From: Opitutaceae bacterium
Lineage (GTDB): Bacteria > Verrucomicrobiota > Verrucomicrobiae > Opitutales > Opitutaceae
Reading direction: 5' to 3'
DNA length: 18,583 nucleotides
Assembly (NCBI GenBank): GCA_031266495.1
Contig: JAISAX010000062.1
Location: forward strand, 1-18,583
Positions 1 through 6,738 of this stretch are shown here, piece by piece. Both the position numbers and the translations under genes were made by a program. Within the stretch, counting starts at the first letter, position 1, and every line of letters begins with the position of its first letter. The notes under the pieces are model-generated. The model was not told where the DNA came from. It saw only the letters and a list, made by a program, of their open reading frames with translations, and did no database searches.

Positions 1-697
1 GGATGTTTTCTCCCGCCCCGGTCCGGACATCCCCCCACACGAGTGACGCCAGTTCCTGGCATCGTTGGCCGGTGTAGATCATCGCCAGATATGCAAGCCT
101 GTGATCCGGTGCCGCCACCGCTATCAGACGGCGGATTTCATCGAGTGACAGCGCTCGTGATGGCCGGACTTGCTGGCGCACTCCCGTACGCGGCTTGCCG
201 AGCTTCGACATCGGGTTGCTTCCGGCCTTTTCCGTCTTCACACACCAGTTCATGAAGGCGTGAATGCTCGCCTGATATTCCTTCTGGGTTTTCGGCGATC
301 CGGAAAACGTTCCGCGCCACGTCACAAACGAGGCCGGGCGGACATCCCGGAGCCATTGCCATTTGCATTCCGTGATCAGCCGTCGCAGGCGGGCGGACGT
401 GTCAGCGGCATACTGTTCGCCCCGGCCCATTGCCACCAGATCAGCGGAGTACAGGTCGACCAGACCAGTCAACGGCGTCTTTGCCGATATGCGCTCTTCA
501 CCGAGAGGCAGCAACCCGACCGATTCACGCTGCGCGTCCACAAACATCTTTTGCAGCTTCGCCAGAGCCGCAACCTTGTCGGTCAATCCGAGCGAGACCG
601 TTTTCGGCACATCCCCCCGGTTGACGGCGTACTTGCCGTACCAATACGGAGAAATCTTTCCCTTGCGTTTGCGTTGGTACAGGAAAAAGACGCTCAT
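1..697 (-). CDS. Tyrosine recombinase (integrase), C-terminus beyond window edge
   Basis: The reading frame starts at an ATG (697) and stays open to position 1, about 232 codons, so the 3' part lies outside the window. The first 180 or so residues look like an AP2-type arm plus a SAM-like core-binding domain. The catalytic domain then begins, with IYTGQRCQELASLVWGDV carrying the first catalytic Arg. The same block occurs in the second integrase at 16194-17027, and 22 bp are identical (60-81 and 16897-16918). Its 3' end points left, towards a presumed attachment site outside the window, as expected for the integrase of the prophage that follows. It starts 5 nt after the stop of the upstream gene, so the two are probably cotranscribed. 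No clear Shine-Dalgarno site is seen. The family call is firm; the site specificity is inferred. Confidence 0.9.
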   Translation of the reverse strand, partial: MSVFFLYQRKRKGKISPYWYGKYAVNRGDVPKTVSLGLTDKVAALAKLQKMFVDAQRESVGLLPLGEERISAKTPLTGLVDLYSADLVAMGRGEQYAADTSARLRRLITECKWQWLRDVRPASFVTWRGTFSGSPKTQKEYQASIHAFMNWCVKTEKAGSNPMSKLGKPRTGVRQQVRPSRALSLDEIRRLIAVAAPDHRLAYLAMIYTGQRCQELASLVWGDVRTGAGENI

Positions 698-702
698 GGC
701 TT

Positions 703-1050
703 TCAGGCTGCTTTGGGGGTGGGGGTTTCGACCAGTACGGCAATCGGCCAGTGGTGCCTGAATTCGTGGAGTGCATGGTTCATGGCATCGCCCAAATTCT
801 CCCCGATGCCATAACCGATATAACTGCTATATTTTCCAGTTAGCGGCAACAGGACTTGGTAGCCGGCTACTTCGATTTGCACGGAGAAGCTGGAATGGGT
901 TTTAGTCATCATTATCGTGATTCCCACGTCAACGGGGAGACATGTGAACTTGCTGGCAGCATCAGCCACCAGGCGCTTCATCTCGCCAAGGCGAGACAGG
1001 ATTTTCCCCGAATATTCGGGCGACATTGTGTTTTCCGTTTCAGTATTCAT
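703..1050 (-). CDS. Hypothetical protein upstream of integrase
   Basis: A 115-residue soluble protein of unknown function. ATG start at 1050; an internal Met at residue 9 (MSPEYSG) is an alternative. The C-terminal half holds GYGIGENLGDAMNHALHEF, which looks like a strand-turn-helix, followed by a Pro/Ala tail. No signal peptide, membrane segment or cysteine cluster is seen. It is the first gene of a leftward unit with the integrase (5-nt gap) and diverges from the RHH gene across a 178-nt control region. A role in integration or excision control is possible from position only. Confidence 0.6.
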   Translation of the reverse strand: MNTETENTMSPEYSGKILSRLGEMKRLVADAASKFTCLPVDVGITIMMTKTHSSFSVQIEVAGYQVLLPLTGKYSSYIGYGIGENLGDAMNHALHEFRHHWPIAVLVETPTPKAA

Positions 1051-1094
1051 TTTTCAATGACTTGGGTTGTTTTTTTCCGGGTTTCGTTGGCGGA

Positions 1095-1122
1095 GCCTCC
1101 CCCGCCACAACGCGGGGGAGGC
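1095..1122. repeat. Perfect 11-bp GC-rich hairpin in divergent control region
   Basis: Arms GCCTCCCCCGC (1095-1105) and GCGGGGGAGGC (1112-1122) enclose the 6-nt loop CACAAC. No T-run follows on either strand, so it is not a standard terminator. It lies between the divergent starts at 1050 and 1229. The 12-mer GAGCCTCCCCCG that opens it (1093-1104) recurs at the foot of the hairpin at 11211. It may be a protein-binding or single-strand structure; function unknown. Confidence 0.6.
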
Positions 1123-1144
1123 AATAAGCCACTAACTGAAACCG

Positions 1145-1170
1145 GTGTCAGTGGTGTCATTGTCGTCAAA
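1145..1170. promoter_or_regulatory. Candidate operator with GGTGTCA repeats
   Basis: GGTGTCA occurs at 1144-1150 and again at 1153-1159. The 19-mer TGGTGTCATTGTCGTCAAA at 1152-1170 matches 18 of 19 bases at 11777-11795 in the other control region. It sits 59 bp before the RHH gene start and 102 bp from the divergent start at 1050, a natural place for a repressor site. Binding by the RHH protein is inferred. Confidence 0.4.
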
Positions 1171-1228
1171 CAAGTCAAAATGTTTTTTCTCGCCAGATCC
1201 GGCATGTTGTGCAACCCCCTCATCCGCT

Positions 1229-1468
1229 ATGACTACGAAACCGAAAAATTATCCTAGAATCGATGTCCGGGTGTCTCAGGAAACCGCCGATACCCTGTCC
1301 GCCATCCAGAAAAAGCACATGCTTTCTCCGCAGGAACTCATTCGCGGCCTGTTGGAACAGGTGCAGGACTACTTCACTGAACACGGGGAGTTTTCCTTTC
1401 CCGTGATCTTGCGCCCGGAGAGAGAGCCAATGCCTAAGCCATTGTCTGCCAAAAAGAAGGGCAAATAA
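1229..1468 (+). CDS. Ribbon-helix-helix DNA-binding protein
   Basis: A 79-residue protein and the only rightward gene of the prophage that I trust. The start chosen is ATG 1229 (MTTKPKNYPRIDVRVS); the upstream in-frame extension from 1145 has the composition of non-coding sequence. Residues 8-50 fit the RHH (Arc/MetJ/CopG) pattern: a short strand, PRIDVRVS, then helix ETADTLSAIQKKH, then helix SPQELIRGLLEQVQDYF. The C-terminus is basic (KPLSAKKKGK). Such proteins bind operators as dimers through the paired strands. Its divergent position, candidate operators next to it and the terminator right after it fit a prophage regulator. Confidence 0.7.
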   Translation: MTTKPKNYPRIDVRVSQETADTLSAIQKKHMLSPQELIRGLLEQVQDYFTEHGEFSFPVILRPEREPMPKPLSAKKKGK

Positions 1469-1472
1469 ACAA

Positions 1473-1502
1473 AAAACCCCCGGACGAAAATCCGGGGGTT
1501 TT
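1473..1502. terminator. Bidirectional rho-independent terminator
   Basis: A 12-bp perfect stem, AAAACCCCCGGA / TCCGGGGGTTTT, with loop CGAAAA. It is flanked by A-rich sequence on the left and TTTTGTTTT on the right, so it can end the plus-strand RHH transcript and also leftward transcripts from the late operon. Confidence 0.9.
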
Positions 1503-1533
1503 GTTTTGAACGGCGCAAACCGGTGCCGACAAC

Positions 1534-1558
1534 AAAAACCCCCGCCTTTCGACGGGGG
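1534..1558 (-). terminator. Terminator of the late operon
   Basis: On the minus strand a 6-bp stem (CCCCCG/CGGGGG, arms 1553-1558 and 1539-1544) with an 8-nt loop is followed by TTTTTG. It lies 18 nt past the stop of the last late gene and works in series with the stronger hairpin at 1473-1502. Confidence 0.8.
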
Positions 1559-1576
1559 AGAGAGGGGGGAGGGGTA

Positions 1577-1885
1577 TCAGGCGACGGCGGCGGTTTCTTC
1601 CCGGTAAACCCGGATTTGAGTCCGGGCGGCAACGGACGCGGGAATCTCCACGCCAGCCTCTTTGCACAATGTGGCTACCGAAACTTTTTCCGGGGCGGGG
1701 ACACGTTCCACCCCGATAACTTCGCCGTGTTTGTCCACATCGACCAGAATGAGAGGGCGCATTTTTTTCACCGCATGGGTTTTTCCCACCAGGCAACCCG
1801 GCTTGAATGCGAGATAAACCCCGTCCTCTGAAATAGACAGGACAGGTGTGGTGCCGTCGTTTATCTGCCATTTTTTAGTTATCAT
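1577..1885 (-). CDS. DUF2283-like small protein, putative antidote partner
   Basis: A 102-residue protein, last gene of the late operon. ATG 1885 is preferred over an upstream alternative at 1969 because it overlaps the preceding gene by only 11 nt. Residues about 10-60 resemble the DUF2283 pattern: short strands (VLSISEDGVYLAF), then LILVDVDKHGEVIGVERVPA, where an acidic strand, the turn D-x-x-G-x-V-x-G and a final E strand are typical of the family. The C-terminal 40 residues are extra and not recognised. DUF2283 genes are, from memory, often neighbours of DUF4258 genes, which is the arrangement here. An antitoxin or immunity role is inference. Confidence 0.55.
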   Translation of the reverse strand: MITKKWQINDGTTPVLSISEDGVYLAFKPGCLVGKTHAVKKMRPLILVDVDKHGEVIGVERVPAPEKVSVATLCKEAGVEIPASVAARTQIRVYREETAAVA

Positions 1886-2276
1886 TGTACGTCGTGATTG
1901 CCCAGCAAACGTCATCCAAGACTTCCCCGACGACAACCACTTTTTTAGTGGTTCTGTGTCCTTTGGCATCCGTAATCACAAAGGATTTGTAGAACAGGAA
2001 CTTATCCCCGCCGTGTTTGCCGATTTCCATCGTGGGGACGGCCTGCCCTTCACGGATTGTTTTTTCGATCATCTCTGGAGAGATAGTCCGGACGCCGCGC
2101 CCTCTCATTTCTGCGTGATCAGACTGGATAATCCGATAAGGGCGGGGGAGGGGGGCGGCGCGGGGGGGAGGGGGGGGAAGGCGTTTGCTTTTCCCGCCGC
2201 CGCCGCCGCCGCCGCGTCCCGGCGCAATCAGCCAGGTGGCGAGACCTGCGAGGGCGAAAATTCCGAAGATGTTCAT
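1875..2276 (-). CDS. Membrane-anchored protein with DUF4258-like C-terminal domain
   Basis: A 133-residue protein in three parts. Residues 1-18 are hydrophobic (FGIFALAGLATWLIA), a membrane anchor or uncleaved signal. Residues 20-46 are low complexity: seven Gly, KSKR, then a proline-rich stretch. Residues 47-133 form a compact domain with HAEMRGRGVRTISPEMIEKTI followed by strands ending VVVVGEV and CWAITTYN. The order H-A-x-x-R-x-R-G, I-S-x-E-x-I and a final strand with T-x-Y resembles DUF4258, a small RelE/BECR-like fold family. ATGA overlap with the holin-like gene upstream; the DUF2283-like gene follows. It could be a membrane-tethered toxin-like effector; the domain call is moderate and activity is unproven. 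Confidence 0.55.
   Translation of the reverse strand: MNIFGIFALAGLATWLIAPGRGGGGGGGKSKRLPPPPPRAAPLPRPYRIIQSDHAEMRGRGVRTISPEMIEKTIREGQAVPTMEIGKHGGDKFLFYKSFVITDAKGHRTTKKVVVVGEVLDDVCWAITTYNDN
2139..2217 (+). repeat. G-tract cluster and CCG triplet run inside coding sequence
   Basis: On the plus strand 2140-2178 holds successive runs of 3, 5, 6, 7 and 8 G separated by 1-6 nt, a strong G-quadruplex pattern. At 2193-2214 a CCG run follows. Together they encode the Gly/Pro linker of the DUF4258-like protein on the minus strand. Such tracts are prone to slippage. Confidence 0.75.
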
Positions 2277-2476
2277 CTGTGCCGTCTCCGATGCCGGTAG
2301 CGTCGGCGTGCGTCAATATATTGCTTTCGTCTGGCTTCGCGCGACCAGTGCCAGAGGAGGTAAGCAATGCCGAGCGCGCCACCGGCGATTGCCACGGTGT
2401 GGTTGATGACGTCCAGTGAAATGGATGCTGTCAGGGGGAGAGCGGCCGCAATGTAGTGGTTGAGACGGGCGATCAT
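2273..2476 (-). CDS. Small two-helix membrane protein, holin-like
   Basis: A 67-residue protein. The start at ATG 2476 overlaps the previous stop (ATGA), and its own stop overlaps the next start (ATGA). Two hydrophobic segments (about residues 9-25 and 28-45, ending GIAYLLWHW) are followed by a very basic tail rich in Arg and His (SREARRKQY...). Short length, two membrane spans and a charged C-terminus are typical of class II holins, and the late position fits. No endolysin is recognised beside it, so it could also be a virion membrane protein. Confidence 0.55.
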   Translation of the reverse strand: MIARLNHYIAAALPLTASISLDVINHTVAIAGGALGIAYLLWHWSREARRKQYIDARRRYRHRRRHR

Positions 2477-2889
2477 TTTTTCTTCGGGTTGGACAGCCTG
2501 GGGAGGGCGAGGGTGGCGGCGTAGAGGCCGAGCGCGGCGAGGCCGCCCCATTTGAGCCAGCCGGGGACGTTGTTCCAGACGGCTTTTCCGGCGGTGTCGA
2601 CGGCGTTGCCGATGGTGCCGGGCAGTTCGTTGATGGATTCGCCGAGGGCGTCGACCGTCGCGTCGATGTAGGAGAACGAATCGGCGGGGTCGGGTGAATT
2701 GGCGAAGTTTTCGTAGTTGTCGGCGGCGGTCAGTTCTTCGGGGGTGAACATGTCCGCGTTGGCGCGGCGGAATTCGGCGACGGCCTGAAGGTAGGCGTCG
2801 CGTTGCGCGACTGTCCACGTGGTTTTGTCGTCGGGGAGGCCGAGACTGCGTTTCGCGTAATCGGCGGCGGCATCGGTTGCTGCGCTCAT
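2473..2889 (-). CDS. C-terminally membrane-anchored virion-like protein
   Basis: A 138-residue protein, ATG at 2889. Residues 1-110 are hydrophilic and Ala/Asp-rich, likely helical. A hydrophobic segment near residues 112-130 (LKWGGLAALGLYAATLAL) precedes the end PRLSNPKKK. The single C-terminal span with a Lys/Arg tail matches three other proteins of this operon (8333, 9196, 9629). Such tail-anchored proteins would suit an internal-membrane virion. Family unknown. Confidence 0.6.
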   Translation of the reverse strand: MSAATDAAADYAKRSLGLPDDKTTWTVAQRDAYLQAVAEFRRANADMFTPEELTAADNYENFANSPDPADSFSYIDATVDALGESINELPGTIGNAVDTAGKAVWNNVPGWLKWGGLAALGLYAATLALPRLSNPKKK

Positions 2890-2928
2890 TTTTGTAGTGT
2901 TTTGTTGTTACGGTTTTTTGCGGGATGA

Positions 2929-4044
2929 TCAGTTTTCCAGAATCCGGCCCCACGAAATTGCCCAGACGAGCGTAAGCGTGTGGTCACTGTCTTTCATCTG
3001 GAGGTTGTCGAAGATGACGCGGAGCACGGGGTAAAAGGTGTCATAGTAGTGCCAGCCGATGGATACACAGCGGATGCCTTCCATGTTGCCGTCATTGAGC
3101 GTGAACGTTGCCGTGTGTTCGTACCGGTATGAGCCGTTCACGTACGCGCTCCGGCTGGTGTTGACGGACTTCCGGTTTCCGCCGAGCGAGCCGGCCCCTT
3201 CTGACGGATCGGCGGCGCGGAACGGCGTGTCGGCATCGGACAGGACGCAATTATAGTCATATTTGGACGGTGATACCATTTCCGGATACCGGAGGTTTTC
3301 CAGCTGGATTTGCCCGCCGCCGCCGCCGGGCTGGAATGGCCCGGGCAGGAGGGCGGGGGAGAGCGGAGTGATGGCGATGACGAGTTCCAGCACGATTTTC
3401 AACTGTTGCCCGACTGCGAGCGGGACGCCCGCGCCGTCGAGCACGTCACGCCCGAAGAGGGGGTCGTTGAGGCCGGAATACCATCCCCAGCCGACTTCGC
3501 GGATGGTGACTTGCGTTGTCCGGGCGGGGAAGATGAACGTCCGGCGGCGGATGAGTTCTCCGTCCGCAATTGTGACGGAATTGTCGGCGCCGCCGTTGCC
3601 GTAGGTATCCGTCCGCATGACGGGCGCAATCAGTGCCGTCTGGTTGACGTACCAGACCGTGCCGGGGTCCGGTGCCGCGGAGTCGCGGGAGAGCGAGACG
3701 TTGACCTGGGTGCCGGACACGTAGCTCGTGATCGCCATTTCCTCCCCGGTATCGAGTTTCAGGAGACGTCCGGCGTCTTCCTGCACGAAAAATCCTGCGG
3801 AGGCCGTGACAACCGTGCCCGCCTGGGTGAATGTCACGTTGCCGGAGGGGCGTTTTGTCGGGGTGGCATCGGTACCGGCGGCGGCGTAGCGGATCACTTC
3901 ATCCCAGGTGCGTTGGGAGAGTTCGTGCAGGCCGGTGTTCAGGATCAGGTTTTTCCTGAACGGGAACGTGCGGACGGGTTTCCCGTCTTCCAGAACTTCG
4001 ATCCGGTAGCGGACTTTTGCGGCAATGTTGATATGGGTTTTCAT
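2929..4044 (-). CDS. Large beta-rich structural protein, spike or vertex candidate
   Basis: A 371-residue protein starting at ATG 4044, which overlaps the previous stop (ATGA). The N-terminal part (1-235) is strand-rich and has a FRKNLILNTGLHEL block. A five-glycine hinge with prolines (about 236-247) leads to a C-terminal part (250-371) beginning QIQLENL and ending WAISWGRILEN, rich in Tyr, Asn and Ser. There is no signal peptide or membrane span. Two beta domains joined by a flexible Gly linker suit a vertex/spike protein such as PM2 P1, but I recognise no family. The QIQLENL stretch is also in the capsid protein (20/21 nt alike). Confidence 0.6.
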   Translation of the reverse strand: MKTHINIAAKVRYRIEVLEDGKPVRTFPFRKNLILNTGLHELSQRTWDEVIRYAAAGTDATPTKRPSGNVTFTQAGTVVTASAGFFVQEDAGRLLKLDTGEEMAITSYVSGTQVNVSLSRDSAAPDPGTVWYVNQTALIAPVMRTDTYGNGGADNSVTIADGELIRRRTFIFPARTTQVTIREVGWGWYSGLNDPLFGRDVLDGAGVPLAVGQQLKIVLELVIAITPLSPALLPGPFQPGGGGGQIQLENLRYPEMVSPSKYDYNCVLSDADTPFRAADPSEGAGSLGGNRKSVNTSRSAYVNGSYRYEHTATFTLNDGNMEGIRCVSIGWHYYDTFYPVLRVIFDNLQMKDSDHTLTLVWAISWGRILEN

Positions 4045-4598
4045 GCGTTTGCGGGTTCGTATTTCCAGAGGAAAAGCGTCATTTCCTGCCCGGCCTTTTG
4101 GCGGGATGCGTATTTACCGGCGGGTGACAGCGTTTGCGCGGAGAGTGTCAGGCTTGCCGTGCATGCGTCTTGCGCGGCGATTGTGGTGTGAGGCTGGTAG
4201 GTTTGCGACACCAGCGAAAGGGAGGCCCCGGCGGCGGCGGAATGCGCACTCTCGGGGCTTCCCGCATAAACCCATGACCCGAGTGTCAGGGCCAGCGTTG
4301 CCGGTTCGGGGACCGTGGCGGACGGCGCGCGGAGGTAGCGGTTTTGGGCCACGATCCGGATTTTGCCGTCAGCAGTGACGCGGACTTTGCCGTCAGCAGT
4401 GACGCGGGCATCCGGCGCGATGCCCATTTCCTGCACGGCGGCGGCGGGCCGGTTGATGACTTCCGTCCGGACATAGCGATGCCCGGCCAGTGTCATCGTC
4501 TGCCCGATACGCGGGCGGCGGAACAAATAGCCGATGATCCGGCGCACCCAGAGAAGGGCGGTCGGGATCGACTGAATCTGTTTGCCACCGAAGATCAT
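4041..4598 (-). CDS. Hypothetical late protein with tandem 8-residue repeat
   Basis: A 185-residue protein linked to both neighbours by 4-nt ATGA overlaps. The N-terminus is basic with hydrophobic patches (IPTALLWVRRIIGYLFRRPR) and could sit at a membrane surface. VTADGKVR-VTADGKIR is an exact 8-residue tandem duplication (DNA 4362-4409). The C-terminal half is Ala/Ser/Thr-rich and likely beta. It is not recognised. Its place between the lipoprotein gene and the spike-like gene suggests a virion or host-surface role. Confidence 0.5.
   Translation of the reverse strand: MIFGGKQIQSIPTALLWVRRIIGYLFRRPRIGQTMTLAGHRYVRTEVINRPAAAVQEMGIAPDARVTADGKVRVTADGKIRIVAQNRYLRAPSATVPEPATLALTLGSWVYAGSPESAHSAAAGASLSLVSQTYQPHTTIAAQDACTASLTLSAQTLSPAGKYASRQKAGQEMTLFLWKYEPANA
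4362..4409. repeat. 24-bp tandem duplication
   Basis: Two adjacent 24-bp units (4362-4385 and 4386-4409), both opening TTTGCCGTCAGCAGTGACGC and differing only near the end. They encode the two VTADGK-x-R units of the gene at 4041-4598, so the frame is kept. Confidence 0.85.
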
Positions 4599-4954
4599 TC
4601 GACGGGGGACGCGCCTTCGATGGCGGCCTTGACGACGAGCGGCACCAGCCCGCCGATGGTTTTTGTCATTTCCGCAAGGGTCTGCGCCTGCGCGGCGTTG
4701 GCGGCCCCGGCGCTGTCCATCACGGTGGAGGCGTCGGTTTTGAGGGAAGCGGCGCGCAGACTGTAATCTCCAATGAGCAGTTCCAGTTTTTCAGCGGCCA
4801 TGTTCTTTGGCAATACAAGCTCAACGGCTCGACCGTCTTCAGTCCGAAACTGAAGGCGCGTGGCAGCATCGCTGGCGGTGGTTTTCTGAAAGGCCGCGCA
4901 TCCGCCGAGGAGGCAAGTTGCAAGGGCCAGAATGATCATGGATACGGTTTTCAT
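4595..4954 (-). CDS. Small lipoprotein
   Basis: A 119-residue protein from ATG 4954 (MKTVSMII); ATG 4969 (MSKNNMKTV) would add five residues but overlaps the DUF1353 gene. The signal ends in the lipobox LLGGC, so a lipid-anchored mature protein starting at that Cys is expected. The remainder is Ala-rich and mostly helical, with a weakly hydrophobic C-terminal stretch (IGGLVPLVVKAAIEGA). A short lipoprotein next to a DUF1353 gene could be an outer-membrane spanin-like lysis protein or a cell-surface exclusion protein; neither can be shown from sequence. Confidence 0.65.
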   Translation of the reverse strand: MKTVSMIILALATCLLGGCAAFQKTTASDAATRLQFRTEDGRAVELVLPKNMAAEKLELLIGDYSLRAASLKTDASTVMDSAGAANAAQAQTLAEMTKTIGGLVPLVVKAAIEGASPVE

Positions 4955-4955
4955 G

Positions 4956-5441
4956 TTATTTTTTGACATGTCGATTGCGGTAAAAATCAGGCATCAGGTC
5001 TGAATTGTTTTTCGGATACGGCTGGCCTGTTCGCCGCTCATAGTTCCCTCTCCAGGCGATGCCGCCGCCCACGCGGACGGCGCGGTAAATCGTCTGGCGC
5101 GTGAGCCAGGGCACGCCGAGCGCGGTCATGGCTTCCATCAGCACGTTATCAGCCTGTTTCCGGGTGATACGGATTTTGGGCGTCAGATGCGATTCCTTTG
5201 CCTGGAACCAGTACAACCAGTCGTGGACGATGGCGGCGGCGGTATAGCGTCCAGAGGGCGGGAAAATGCGCCAGAACAGGCGGGGAATGCTCGCCATATC
5301 TGTTACAAATCCGTCTTCGAGTTCGATTTTGCCGAGCGTATCGGACTCGAAAACGAACGGAGCCGCCAGTTCAAGCTGACGTTCCTCGCCGAGAATCGTT
5401 TCGGTGAGGAGTGCGAAGGGGAATTTGCCGAGTGCGGGCAT
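4956..5441 (-). CDS. DUF1353 family phage protein
   Basis: A 161-residue protein with the DUF1353 pattern in order: GFVTDMASIPRLFWRIFPP (about residues 43-61), GRYTAAAIVHDWLYW (63-78), RKQADNVLMEAMTALGV (93-109), then YRAVRVGGGIAWRG. This family is widespread in phages and prophages, often near lysis genes; its activity is unknown to me, though the conserved H-D-W-L-Y hints at an enzyme. ATG 5441 shares one base with the previous stop (TAATG), and the lipoprotein gene starts 1 nt after its stop, a tightly coupled trio. Confidence 0.8.
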   Translation of the reverse strand: MPALGKFPFALLTETILGEERQLELAAPFVFESDTLGKIELEDGFVTDMASIPRLFWRIFPPSGRYTAAAIVHDWLYWFQAKESHLTPKIRITRKQADNVLMEAMTALGVPWLTRQTIYRAVRVGGGIAWRGNYERRTGQPYPKNNSDLMPDFYRNRHVKK

Positions 5442-5917
5442 TATCTGGAGGCGGTGGATTGTTCTGAAGCGACGGCGCGGAAAAATTCGCTACGGGCGGT
5501 CTGGACGGCGGCGGGGCCGCGACGCTTTTCGCGTCCGTCGATCTGGCGCTGCCAGATGCCCAGCGGAGTGCCTGGCGAAAAATCGCCAATGGGCCGGATG
5601 ACACCGGCCTCGGTCATGAGGTGCGAAAGATACAGACTGCGCGGGATGAGCGGGTGAACGGGAGCCTCGGGCAAGGCGGCTGGCCGGACTTCCGGTTCGG
5701 GCGCGCGCACATCGTCCACCCCGAGCGGATCGTGTGCCGACTGCGCCGCGCTGGCGGCGGCAGCCGGTGTCACGGCAGGCCGGGCGGCGGGCGGATTTTC
5801 GATACGCGCCACCAGGGCGAGCCGTTCGAGCATCGTCGGGGGTTGTGTCGGTGCCATGTCGGCGAGGCAAAGCAGGCCGGGCATGAGGAACAGTGGTGAG
5901 AGAATGAGCGTGCGCAT
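5441..5917 (-). CDS. Exported Ala/Pro-rich protein
   Basis: A 158-residue protein. The N-terminus (MRTLILSPLFLMPGLLCLADMA) is a plausible cleaved signal peptide. Residues 35-90 are a disordered Ala/Pro/Val-rich linker. The C-terminal 65 residues are more ordered and charged (SLYLSHLMTEAGVIRPIGDF) and may fold. Function not recognised. A strong hairpin (5928-5953) lies 10 nt before its ATG, which could limit translation. Confidence 0.55.
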   Translation of the reverse strand: MRTLILSPLFLMPGLLCLADMAPTQPPTMLERLALVARIENPPAARPAVTPAAAASAAQSAHDPLGVDDVRAPEPEVRPAALPEAPVHPLIPRSLYLSHLMTEAGVIRPIGDFSPGTPLGIWQRQIDGREKRRGPAAVQTARSEFFRAVASEQSTASR

Positions 5918-5927
5918 GGCTTTGGCG

Positions 5928-5953
5928 CCGTGACCGGCGACCGCCGGTCACGG
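5928..5953. promoter_or_regulatory. Perfect 10-bp intergenic hairpin just before a start codon
   Basis: Arms CCGTGACCGG (5928-5937) and CCGGTCACGG (5944-5953) with a 6-nt loop. No T-run follows on the minus strand. It fills the 53-nt gap between two late genes and ends 10 nt before ATG 5917, so it may protect or process the mRNA or damp translation. Confidence 0.6.
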
Positions 5954-5970
5954 TTGTAGTGGTTTGTTGA

Positions 5971-6678
5971 TTACGGCTGCGTCTTTTCGAGGACGGCGAT
6001 GGTGGTCATGAGTTTTTGCAGCCATTTGTCGCGGACGGCGCCTTCGGGGCGGGCATCGACGGCACGGGCTTCGGTCTTGGCGAGCGAGAGGGCCTGGGCG
6101 GGCGTCTTCTCAAGCAGGTAATTGGAAAACCAGCGGGTGTAGGCGGCATCGGTCGATCCCTTGCCGGTGATTTTTGTGTAGTACCCGATGATCAGGCCGG
6201 CGTCACCGAGCCGCTTCGCCGCGGCGCGGACGCTGCCAACATACTGGATGTTGGCATCAAGCGCGGCAACCTCTTGCAGGGTCGCGAACCAGCCGATCCA
6301 GGTGCCGGGCGAATACGCTTTGGAGAGCGCCGCCGGATCGTAGCCGGCGACCGGATCGATGCGGAGGGCGGGATCGACGTCCGGGTTGGTCGTGACCCCG
6401 ACGTAGTTGCGGATGATGATGGCCGCGATGCCGGGGTTGAGCGCCGCGACGGCCTCGATTTGCGGGAGCGCGGAGGCGAGCACTTCGCCCTGGTGGGCGA
6501 TTCGCCACGCGGTGTACAGCGCCCATTGCTCCTTGCCGGTTTTGCCCTTGGCGAATTCGCGCTCTCCGGAGTACTGGAGTTCTACGACCTGTTTGGGAGT
6601 GAGGGCCGGCGCGGGAGCGGCGGCAAAAAGCGTCGTGGCAAGAGCGGTGACGCTGAGGAAGATCATGAGTTTTTTCAT
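5971..6678 (-). CDS. Exported helical protein
   Basis: A 235-residue protein with a clear signal peptide (MKKLMIFLSVTALATTLFAAAPA, cleavage after A-x-A likely). The mature part is predominantly helical with several Trp and Tyr (WALYTAWRIAHQG, WIGWFATLQEV, YTRWFSNYLLEKTP). It has no lipobox, no further membrane span and no lysozyme or peptidase motif I can identify. It is set apart by hairpins on both sides (5928-5953, 6710-6731). A periplasmic role, perhaps in lysis or envelope change, is only a guess. Confidence 0.6.
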   Translation of the reverse strand: MKKLMIFLSVTALATTLFAAAPAPALTPKQVVELQYSGEREFAKGKTGKEQWALYTAWRIAHQGEVLASALPQIEAVAALNPGIAAIIIRNYVGVTTNPDVDPALRIDPVAGYDPAALSKAYSPGTWIGWFATLQEVAALDANIQYVGSVRAAAKRLGDAGLIIGYYTKITGKGSTDAAYTRWFSNYLLEKTPAQALSLAKTEARAVDARPEGAVRDKWLQKLMTTIAVLEKTQP

Positions 6679-6709
6679 GGTATTATCTGGTTATGGTTTG
6701 GTTTGAAAA

Positions 6710-6731
6710 CCGGCGAACACCTGTCCGCCGG
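6710..6731 (-). terminator. Weak terminator-like hairpin
   Basis: On the minus strand CCGGCG, a 10-nt loop and CGCCGG are followed by TTTTC. It comes 7 nt after the stop of the gene at 6739-7344 and before the gene starting at 6678. It may attenuate rather than stop the operon. Confidence 0.45.
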
Positions 6732-6738
6732 AAAGGAA

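Noticed and set aside
4956..5441. DUF1353 protein as an endolysin
   Set aside because: It often lies near lysis genes, but no muramidase, amidase or peptidase motif is visible, so a lytic activity is not claimed.
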